Of a DNA stretch of 8,721 nucleotides, positions 1 through 5,237 are shown piece after piece (positions within the stretch are counted from its first letter, which is position 1; each line of letters begins with the position of its first letter). The position numbers and the translations under genes are program-made. The DNA is from Candidatus Levybacteria bacterium RIFCSPHIGHO2_01_FULL_36_15b (GTDB taxonomy: Bacteria > Patescibacteria > Microgenomatia > Levybacterales > UBA12049). The notes under the pieces were generated by a model, which made no database searches, was not told where the DNA came from, and worked only from the letters and a program-made list of their open reading frames with translations. Where the stretch lies: NCBI GenBank assembly GCA_001782045.1, contig MFNK01000006.1:1-8721 (forward strand), read 5' to 3'.

Positions 1-1698
1 AGAGGCAATGTGTTCCTTGTCTGTTTCGGTGATATCGCTCTTTGTAGCAGTCCAAGATGCCCCTCCGTCCCAAGAAAGCTCAATGTCAAGACTATTAGTT
101 CCACCATCCGAATCTAAGTACCAGTCCGTTCTCACCTCAATGCCGTTGACAACAGCATCGGTGGGAATTTCAAAGTAATAATCTCTGAAGACATGTCGGT
201 CACCGGCACCGTTTATGTTGCTGGCTACTCCTCCCCCGTCACTTAATGCATTGATGGGATTGCTTTCGAATCCGTCGTTATCTCCTCCTATACCGCTTGC
301 TGAATCGGTTGGGGAATTATACTTGGTTGGCTGATCATCGGGCGCTGCAAAATCAACAACCAGTTGCGGCCGTCTTAGTTCATTCCCGTCTTCACTGGAG
401 CGGAACTTTCCTTCACGGTTGGTTGAAGAATCCTCGCTAGAGTCGCGAATCATCCACCCGTAGTTTGTCAAATCACCATTTACAATACCTTGAACATCAC
501 TCGTCACATCCCACTCGAGCCAGACATTGTTGTCATCTCCGCTTGCTACATCATCGGACACCCCGGCATTGGCAGGTTGAGGGTCCCAATCAAGTGAGTC
601 CTCTGTCCAAGTGTCGGTTATTCTATAGACTTGGTAGGTTCGCGAAGCACTAGGAGCATCTTTGAGAAAAAGCCTGAGAGTCGCTTTGGTTACTTCTGAA
701 CCGCTGGCAACAGAGGAAACATCAAACTTAACAAAAGCCCGTCTGTTATCGTTACCACTTTTACTGCGTACTATTAATTCGTCATCTGCCCCTTTATTAC
801 TAGTTGGACTGTTTTGATCGACCCAGGTATCGTCAATTGCCGAAAGCGTACCGTTTGCAATATCGTCGGTTGCGTCTCCACTGTCATCTCCATCCGTATC
901 GTTGACAAGGACAAAAACCGTAAAATGGTTTAATCCATTGATAGTTATCGTTTCGTTAGCGATTTCTTTAGGCTCGCCAAGAGTTTGAGCGTTATCAAGT
1001 TCATCAGTTGACTCGGCTGATTTAACAGCTACCTCATCTTTATTGACATTTTGTGGAAGAGGCAGCGTTAAGTCATATTCAAACGTGCCGTCTGCCATTG
1101 GTGAAGTAAACTCATAAGCGGTATCTGAAAGCGCCGAAAGTTCATCCTGCTGATCAGCAGACAGCTTAATTTCTCTAATGCTCAACTTATCGGAAGCTTC
1201 CGGCAGTTTAGTGAAGGTAATTTTCACCTTGTCATTTTGGGGAGCAGTATATGTTTGTCCAAGAACTACGTTATTTATAGTGGTTGCTTTGCCATCGCTT
1301 CCTGTCTGCCAGACTGCCGGTGTAAGCTGTGCGCTGGTTTCTGATTCCGGCTGATTGTTTAAGGAGTTGTTATCCGAACTTGTTGGAGGAGATAAGTTAT
1401 CGACAGTAGGTGTATCAGTTACAGTTGGTGCATCCTGTAGTGGAATTATTATAGGCTCATTTGGTGTATCGGTTGGCGTTGCAGTTGGTGTTTCTGTTGC
1501 TTGAGTTTCATCCGGCGCTGGCGTTGGAGTTATTGAATCGGCAGGTGTATCTGTAGGACTTGGAGTAATAGTATCCTCTGTTACTTCCTGCGCATACGAA
1601 TTTTGAGGTGATAAAACCACAAAAGGAGCAATCGATTGGGCAAGAAGCGATAATATCGAAATAAATACAATGACTCCTCTTAAAAAATGTTTTTTCAC
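1..1698 (-). CDS. Large secreted surface protein with TP-rich linker and DNRLRE/CBM96-like domain, partial (C-terminus off the left edge)
   Basis: An uninterrupted reading frame of 566 codons runs off the left edge, so the C-terminus is missing. I start it at GTG (1698-1696), six codons after an in-frame stop. This gives a signal peptide: KKH, a hydrophobic core at residues 8-29 and a likely cleavage site SYA|Q near residue 36. Residues 40-128 are Thr/Pro/Ser/Asp-rich with TPTxTP-type repeats, as in surface stalks. Residues 145-265 form a beta-rich domain (landmarks FTKLPE, MADGTFEYDLTLP, LNHFTVFV) of a kind I associate with CPR surface proteins. Residues 285-450 resemble DNRLRE/CBM96 domains (RRAFVKFDVSSV, KATLRLFL, YRITDTWTEDSLDW, NYGWMIRD, RRPQLVVDF). 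Residues 500-566 begin another beta domain (DYYFEIPTDAVVNGIEVR, LSWDGGASWT). It is probably a cell-surface adhesion or carbohydrate-contact protein; the substrate is unknown. The DNA looks more GC-rich than neighbouring genes. No enzyme motif is visible. Confidence 0.85.
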   Translation of the reverse strand, partial: MKKHFLRGVIVFISILSLLAQSIAPFVVLSPQNSYAQEVTEDTITPSPTDTPADSITPTPAPDETQATETPTATPTDTPNEPIIIPLQDAPTVTDTPTVDNLSPPTSSDNNSLNNQPESETSAQLTPAVWQTGSDGKATTINNVVLGQTYTAPQNDKVKITFTKLPEASDKLSIREIKLSADQQDELSALSDTAYEFTSPMADGTFEYDLTLPLPQNVNKDEVAVKSAESTDELDNAQTLGEPKEIANETITINGLNHFTVFVLVNDTDGDDSGDATDDIANGTLSAIDDTWVDQNSPTSNKGADDELIVRSKSGNDNRRAFVKFDVSSVASGSEVTKATLRLFLKDAPSASRTYQVYRITDTWTEDSLDWDPQPANAGVSDDVASGDDNNVWLEWDVTSDVQGIVNGDLTNYGWMIRDSSEDSSTNREGKFRSSEDGNELRRPQLVVDFAAPDDQPTKYNSPTDSASGIGGDNDGFESNPINALSDGGGVASNINGAGDRHVFRDYYFEIPTDAVVNGIEVRTDWYLDSDGGTNSLDIELSWDGGASWTATKSDITETDKEHIAS

Positions 1699-1705
1699 TA
1701 AAACG

Positions 1706-1732
1706 CTAAATTAGTAAACCTACGTAATTTAG
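1706..1732. repeat. Perfect 8-bp inverted repeat in the leader of the surface protein gene
   Basis: CTAAATTA (1706-1713) and TAATTTAG (1725-1732) are perfect inverted copies around an 11-base spacer. The repeat lies between the proposed transcription start and the GTG start of the leftward surface-protein gene. It could be an mRNA hairpin at the 5' end of that transcript or a protein operator. In AT-rich DNA a chance origin is possible. Confidence 0.35.
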
Positions 1733-1740
1733 ATGCCGCG

Positions 1741-1769
1741 ATAATACTCTTAATTTAGGTAAAATGCAA
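1741..1769 (-). promoter_or_regulatory. Candidate sigma-70 promoter for the surface protein gene
   Basis: On the minus strand, TTGCAT (1769-1764) and TATTAT (1746-1741) are separated by exactly 17 bases. The -10 matches the consensus at five of six positions and the -35 at four. Transcription would start near 1734, giving a leader of about 35 nt before GTG 1698. No convincing Shine-Dalgarno site lies in that leader. Confidence 0.4.
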
Positions 1770-1791
1770 TAACCTATAGTAATTGGTAAAT

Positions 1792-1820
1792 TTGACAATA
1801 TTATAGGTGTTTGTTAATAT
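1792..1820 (+). promoter_or_regulatory. Strong extended -10 sigma-70 promoter for the secreted helical protein operon
   Basis: A consensus -35 TTGACA (1792-1797) is followed after 17 bases by TAATAT (1815-1820), preceded by the extended -10 dinucleotide TG (1812-1813). The expected transcription start, about 1827, is within a few bases of the ATG at 1829, so the mRNA should be leaderless or nearly so. The promoter also rules out the in-frame TTG at 1811 as the start codon, because it lies inside the promoter. Confidence 0.75.
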
Positions 1821-1828
1821 TTTTGCAT

Positions 1829-2410
1829 ATGAAAATTAAGATTATTACGTCTTTAATTTTTATTTTTTCACTTGCACTTCTCGTAACTCCTGTTTTAGCT
1901 GAAAAAAATAACCCTGACAATATATCCGTTGTAAGGAGAGCTGACGCCCAAGAACGTGTTGAAGAAAAAATCCAAGCTGTAAGAGAAAATACCAAGTTAA
2001 GACTTGAAGGTGCTAAATTAAGAACTTGCCAGGTAAGAGAAGATGCGGTTAATAAAAGGATAAATAACTTAGTAAGGTTGACTGAAAATATGGAGACTAA
2101 ATTTTCCAGCATTTCGGCAAGAGTAATAGAATATTATGAAACTAAGGTTTTACCAGATAAAAGTCTTTCAAATTATCAGGAATTAATAGACGAAATAGCT
2201 ACCAAAAAAGCTGCAGTGGATTCGGCCCTTGACTCTGCGCAGTCATCTGTGGGCAGCTTTTCCTGCGAATCAGATGACCCAAAAAATATGTATACAACCT
2301 TCAGGGAAAATATGCAGACAGTTAAAAACGCGCTAAAAGAATACAGAACGTCAATAAAGAATTTAATAGTTGCGATTAGAACTTTAAACTCAGAGGAGGA
2401 ATCAGAGTAA
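1829..2410 (+). CDS. Secreted helical protein with two cysteines, function unknown
   Basis: A 193-residue protein. I start at ATG 1829 rather than TTG 1811 because this gives an ideal signal peptide (MKIK, hydrophobic residues 5-22, cleavage VLA|E after residue 24) and because the promoter covers position 1811. The mature part is highly charged and looks almost wholly helical, with heptad-like stretches at about 36-100, 112-140 and 155-186, suggesting a coiled coil or small helical bundle. Only two cysteines are present, C67 (LRTCQVRE) and C146 (FSCESDDP); in an exported protein they could form a disulfide joining the two halves. No enzymatic motif is seen. It is followed after one base by a small membrane protein and the two are probably co-transcribed and work together at the cell surface. 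I do not recognise a named family; similar secreted coiled-coil proteins occur in CPR genomes. Confidence 0.85.
   Translation: MKIKIITSLIFIFSLALLVTPVLAEKNNPDNISVVRRADAQERVEEKIQAVRENTKLRLEGAKLRTCQVREDAVNKRINNLVRLTENMETKFSSISARVIEYYETKVLPDKSLSNYQELIDEIATKKAAVDSALDSAQSSVGSFSCESDDPKNMYTTFRENMQTVKNALKEYRTSIKNLIVAIRTLNSEEESE
2394..2399 (+). promoter_or_regulatory. Shine-Dalgarno site for the downstream one-TM protein
   Basis: AGGAGG lies inside the last codons of the upstream gene, 12 bases before ATG 2412. Its presence here, against its absence before the promoter-proximal genes, supports two modes of translation initiation in this genome. Confidence 0.6.
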
Positions 2411-2411
2411 T

Positions 2412-2651
2412 ATGAAACCAAATTTTCTAACTTTAATTTTAACGGGAGTCGTTGTTTTTGTAGTTTTAGTTGGCGCGTATCTGTTTTTAAGTAAAGGAAG
2501 CACATATGCTCCGACTATTCAAGAAACTACTATTTCGGAAATAAAAAACGATGAGGAGTTGAGTAAAGCAAACGATGCTTTAGACACTTCAGATTTAGAT
2601 GAAGTAGATTCTTCCTTAAACCAACTTGATTCAGATTTATCAAACTTCTAA
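2412..2651 (+). CDS. Small single-TM protein with acidic extracytoplasmic tail
   Basis: A 79-residue protein starting one base after the TAA of the preceding gene, with AGGAGG upstream. Residues 6-27 are one hydrophobic helix (LTLILTGVVVFVVLVGAYLF) following a short MKPN head. The rest (28-79) is polar and acidic, with repeated ExL/DxL patterns (ELSKANDALD, DLDEVDSSLNQLDSDL), probably an amphipathic helix. There is no signal-peptidase site or lipobox, so it should stay anchored; the Lys in the short loop after the helix (SKGS) leaves topology uncertain. The tight pairing with the secreted helical protein suggests a membrane anchor or partner for it. No known family recognised. Its stop codon abuts the stop codon of the convergent Nramp-like gene. 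Confidence 0.8.
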   Translation: MKPNFLTLILTGVVVFVVLVGAYLFLSKGSTYAPTIQETTISEIKNDEELSKANDALDTSDLDEVDSSLNQLDSDLSNF

Positions 2652-3911
2652 TTAAAATACCTCTAGAATATTTGGGGCAAATATAGCAACTGAGAATAAT
2701 ACTGCAGCAATTGAAATTGCTATTAGTGTAACGATCAGTAAAATATTTATGAATTTTCCATTTGCATAATCGCCCAGTAATTTTTTGTCGTTTGAAAGAA
2801 TATATAAAAACACAAAAATTGGAAGAAGAAGAATAGCGTTTACTACTTGTGTAGCAACTAAAATATTAATTAAGGGAAAAAAGGGAATTGCTACCATTCC
2901 TGCCCCAATAATTAAAAGAATTGCAATTAGAGTATAAAACTTAGGCGCTTGTCTATAGCTAAAGTTTAGTCCTGATTCAGCACCGAACGCCTGTGTTATA
3001 ACATAGGCGGTAGTTAAAGGAACGACCAGGGCTCCAAACAATGACGCATTTAAGAATCCAAGTCCAAATATTGCCGCAGCAGCTTGCCCGACAAGGGGTT
3101 TTAGAGCCAAAGCAGCATCTTTTGCATCGTCTATTCTTATTCCTTGAGTATAAAGCGTTGCCGCAGTAGCAACTATTATAAAAAAAGCAAAAAAATTAGT
3201 TAAAAAACTCCCCAAAAAAACATCTCCGCGCTCAATCTTTAAGTCTTCTTTAGACAACTTTTTATCTACAACATAATCTTGTATAAAAAACTGTCCCCAG
3301 GGAGTAATTGTCGTTCCGATAAGTGCAATCATAGTTAGAAGAAAAGCGCCTTGTAACTCAAGATGGGGAACCACAAGGCTTTTTAATGCCAAGGTAAAAT
3401 CTGGTCTAGCGTTAAAGGCAGATAAAATATAAGCTATGTAAAAAAACGAGAGAAGCAGAAAAAGCCTTTCGATTTTTTTAAAATTACCTTTGGTTATTAC
3501 TATATATATTAATACTGCGGCAATAGGTACGGATACAATTCTTGGAATATGAAAAATCTCCAAAGATGCAGCAACACCCGCAAATTCAGCTGCAATAGTT
3601 CCTAAATTAGCAAAGAAAAGTATAATCATGACAAATGCTGTCCATTTCACGCCAAACTTTTCTCTTATTAGTGCTCCTAACCCTTTTCCTGTAACCAGAC
3701 CCATTCTTGCGCCTATTTCTTGTGTTACAGCAAGGGAAAAAGTGGATAAAAACAAAACCCACAAAAGAGAATATCCAAAATGAGCTCCCGCAATTGAATA
3801 GTTAGTAATCCCCGCAGCATCGTTATCTACGTTGCCGGCTATTATCCCGGGTCCTATAATTGCAAGAATTGGAATAAGTACTAGTAATTTTCTTTTAAAT
3901 AAATTCATCAT
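2652..3911 (-). CDS. Nramp (SLC11)-family divalent metal transporter with atypical metal-site motifs
   Basis: A 419-residue integral membrane protein of normal Nramp length with about 11 hydrophobic segments. The family's first-helix region is clear: GPGIIAGNVDNDAAG at 20-34, followed by AGAHFGYSLLW (41-51), aligning without gaps to canonical Nramp sequence. The later helix QVVNAILLLP (355-364) also fits. The canonical DPGN motif of TM1 reads DAAG here (31-34): the Asp is kept, the Asn is Gly. The TM6 motif, normally MPH, reads TPW (203-205, in GTTITPW), so the sulfur ligand is absent. In the family, loss of this Met is associated with transporters of Mg2+ or other hard cations (Nramp-related magnesium transporters); assigning that specificity here is inference. 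The gene overlaps the upstream MgtE_N/CBS gene by 17 bases. Start: two tandem ATGs (3911 and 3908); the first is used here. Confidence 0.88.
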   Translation of the reverse strand: MMNLFKRKLLVLIPILAIIGPGIIAGNVDNDAAGITNYSIAGAHFGYSLLWVLFLSTFSLAVTQEIGARMGLVTGKGLGALIREKFGVKWTAFVMIILFFANLGTIAAEFAGVAASLEIFHIPRIVSVPIAAVLIYIVITKGNFKKIERLFLLLSFFYIAYILSAFNARPDFTLALKSLVVPHLELQGAFLLTMIALIGTTITPWGQFFIQDYVVDKKLSKEDLKIERGDVFLGSFLTNFFAFFIIVATAATLYTQGIRIDDAKDAALALKPLVGQAAAAIFGLGFLNASLFGALVVPLTTAYVITQAFGAESGLNFSYRQAPKFYTLIAILLIIGAGMVAIPFFPLINILVATQVVNAILLLPIFVFLYILSNDKKLLGDYANGKFINILLIVTLIAISIAAVLFSVAIFAPNILEVF

Positions 3912-5082
3912 TTCTTGTTTGTTCCTCTATTTTTTCTAAAATTGTATCTATTTTTACTATTCCTATTGGTCTTTTTTCTTTGTCCAATACTGGCAAAGTT
4001 CTTAAATTATACTTAGTAAATAAAGTTATTAATTCCTTAATTTCTACTTCCGGATATGCAAATTTCCTATCCGTTACGATATCTTTTAAGTAAGAAAGTG
4101 AGTCACTGTCCAATAAGTCTTTTATATAAATCATGCCTACGTACTTTTCTTTTCCATTCGTTATAACTATCGTTTCCGGTTTAGGCGAGAAATTATAAAG
4201 CCGGTTATATACCTCTTTTACGGTTAGGTTTCCGTCGAACTTCCAAAACGTAGTACGCATAATTCCTCCTGCTTTTTCAGAGCCAAAGTCGAGCAGTCTT
4301 TCTACTTTTTTGGCTCTTTCTTTTCCCATGAGTTTTAATATTTCTCTTAATCTTAGTGGGTTTACCTGATAGAAGATTTCTGCAATTGTAGAGGAGTGCA
4401 TTTTAGCAACAATTTGTCCCAAAACGCCTTCTTTTAACTCTTCTAAAATTGCTCCTTGTGTTCTTTCGTCTGTTTCCTCAATTGCTTTCGCTGCCCTTGT
4501 TGCTTCTAAGCTTTCAACAATAGACATTCTTTCTCTAGCTCCTAAATTTTCAAGTATATCTGCAAGTTCTCCCGGGTGCATTTTATTTAGTCTATTTTGA
4601 GAAAGACTTATTTTTATACTACCCGTACTGTAATCAAAAGTTTCAATCATCTGCCAGGGGATAATTTTGGGCGTAGTCCTTAAAAATTTATCCAAATAAA
4701 GTCGGCGTAAAATTCCCGATGCGCCAATATCTATTCCAATAACCTTTAATTCGCCATTTGCTTCCAAAACTACATCATTTACTCTAACCAGTTTTTTATC
4801 GTCGACATCTATTACCTGTTTGTCCAAAAGATCTTCGTTTAGGTAAAAATCTTTTTCATCATAAGGCAACACAGGAAGTTTAGTAGAGGTTAAAATGACC
4901 TTATTATCCTTAAATATTACTGCCGAAGGAGAAATAGTCAGTTTTTTGCCATTTTTTTTTACGACAATTTTGGAAACAGATGGTTTAGGAGAGCTTTCAA
5001 GTACAGCAAAATCAACCATCTTGCCATATATTTTCCCTTGCGAGTAAAGGTTTTTATTAAGTAATTGACTTAGGTATACCAT
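3895..5082 (-). CDS. Soluble PRC-barrel-like / MgtE N-terminal / CBS-pair protein, putative Mg2+ sensor for the adjacent transporter
   Basis: A 395-residue cytoplasmic protein with no membrane segment or signal peptide. Residues 1-75 (MVYLSQLLNKNL, GKIYGKMVDFAVLES) and about 80-150 (DLLDKQVIDV, VNDVVLEANG, IPWQMIETF) look like two PRC-barrel-type beta modules. Residues 160-275 match the MgtE intracellular N domain: LNKMHPGELADILENLGARE, then helical repeats ending in SEKAGGIMRTTF. Residues 282-330 and 335-388 form a CBS pair (KYVGMIYIKDLL; RTLPVLDKEKRPIGIVKIDTIL). In MgtE these parts bind Mg2+ and gate the channel; here the channel is absent and the next gene, overlapping by 17 bases, is an Nramp transporter. 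I infer a detached sensor/regulator of that transporter. ATG 5082 gives the expected PRC start and sits just downstream of a good promoter. Confidence 0.85.
   Translation of the reverse strand: MVYLSQLLNKNLYSQGKIYGKMVDFAVLESSPKPSVSKIVVKKNGKKLTISPSAVIFKDNKVILTSTKLPVLPYDEKDFYLNEDLLDKQVIDVDDKKLVRVNDVVLEANGELKVIGIDIGASGILRRLYLDKFLRTTPKIIPWQMIETFDYSTGSIKISLSQNRLNKMHPGELADILENLGARERMSIVESLEATRAAKAIEETDERTQGAILEELKEGVLGQIVAKMHSSTIAEIFYQVNPLRLREILKLMGKERAKKVERLLDFGSEKAGGIMRTTFWKFDGNLTVKEVYNRLYNFSPKPETIVITNGKEKYVGMIYIKDLLDSDSLSYLKDIVTDRKFAYPEVEIKELITLFTKYNLRTLPVLDKEKRPIGIVKIDTILEKIEEQTRNDEFI
3921..3927 (-). promoter_or_regulatory. Shine-Dalgarno-like site for the Nramp-like gene
   Basis: On the minus strand GAGGAAC (3927-3921) lies within the end of the upstream gene; GAGG is 12 bases before ATG 3911. 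The spacing equals that of the other internal gene start (2412). Together with the gene overlap it suggests translational coupling. Confidence 0.45.
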
Positions 5083-5091
5083 ATTAATTTA

Positions 5092-5121
5092 ATTCTAGTT
5101 TCGTTATATAATTAGTGTCAA
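5092..5121 (-). promoter_or_regulatory. Sigma-70 promoter for the MgtE_N/CBS-Nramp operon
   Basis: On the minus strand TTGACA (5121-5116) is followed after 18 bases by TAGAAT (5097-5092), five of six to consensus. The expected start, about 5085, is only two or three bases before ATG 5082, so the operon mRNA should be essentially leaderless. This leaves no room for an M-box or other 5' riboswitch. Confidence 0.6.
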
Positions 5122-5183
5122 CCCTGTAAAATGGCATGAGCCAATTTGCGTAGGGCAAATTATTTAATAGGGTCAACCCGTAA
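5117..5183. repeat. Short direct repeat in the divergent promoter region
   Basis: GTCAACCCTGTAA (5117-5129) recurs as GTCAACCCGTAA (5172-5183), differing by one extra base. The first copy includes the -35 of the leftward promoter. The second sits in a small palindrome, GGGT-CA-ACCC (5170-5179), and ends ten bases before the lon -35. It could be a duplicated operator or a duplicated promoter remnant. Confidence 0.35.
5143..5161. repeat. 7-bp inverted repeat between the divergent promoters, possible operator
   Basis: AATTTGC (5143-5149) and GCAAATT (5155-5161) are perfect inverted copies around GTAGG. The element lies between the two -35 boxes of the divergent promoters, outside both transcripts, which suits a transcription-factor site better than an RNA hairpin. 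No matching regulator is present in the window. Confidence 0.35.
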
Positions 5184-5193
5184 TATAAAGCAC

Positions 5194-5223
5194 TTGACAT
5201 TCTAGCAAATGATGTGATAGAGT
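5194..5223 (+). promoter_or_regulatory. Sigma-70 promoter of lon
   Basis: A perfect TTGACA (5194-5199) is followed after 18 bases by TAGAGT (5218-5223), with the extended -10 TG at 5215-5216. The start of transcription should be near 5230, about eight bases before ATG 5238, and no Shine-Dalgarno site is present. The -10 is embedded in the right arm of a CIRCE-like operator. Confidence 0.6.
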
Positions 5224-5228
5224 GCTAA
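5202..5228 (+). promoter_or_regulatory. CIRCE-like HrcA operator upstream of lon
   Basis: The CIRCE consensus is TTAGCACTC and GAGTGCTAA separated by nine bases. The right arm here is perfect (GAGTGCTAA, 5220-5228). Exactly nine bases upstream, the left arm is degenerate (CTAGCAAAT, 5202-5210), sharing the core TAGCA, for 14 of 18 matches in all. It covers the -35/-10 spacer and the -10 of the lon promoter, so a bound HrcA repressor would block transcription until heat shock. No hrcA gene is in the window. Confidence 0.7.
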
Positions 5229-5237
5229 TACAAAAAG

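Noticed and set aside
465..653. 62-codon plus-strand open frame, His/Arg-rich
   Set aside because: Lies antisense to the well-supported surface-protein frame and has a composition typical of an opposite-strand shadow.
1811..1828. TTG start extending the secreted helical protein by six codons
   Set aside because: The codons lie inside the -10 region of the promoter and would spoil a compact signal peptide; ATG 1829 fits better.
1801..2112. 103-codon minus-strand open frame
   Set aside because: Antisense to the secreted helical protein and its promoter; hydrophobic Leu/Ser runs are the complement of charged codons.
2176..2505. 109-codon minus-strand open frame
   Set aside because: Antisense across two genes with signal or membrane features in the right strand; Ser/Leu-rich shadow.
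5083..5237. M-box or other metal riboswitch before the MgtE_N/Nramp operon
   Set aside because: The promoter places the transcript start only a few bases before the ATG, leaving no leader to form an aptamer.
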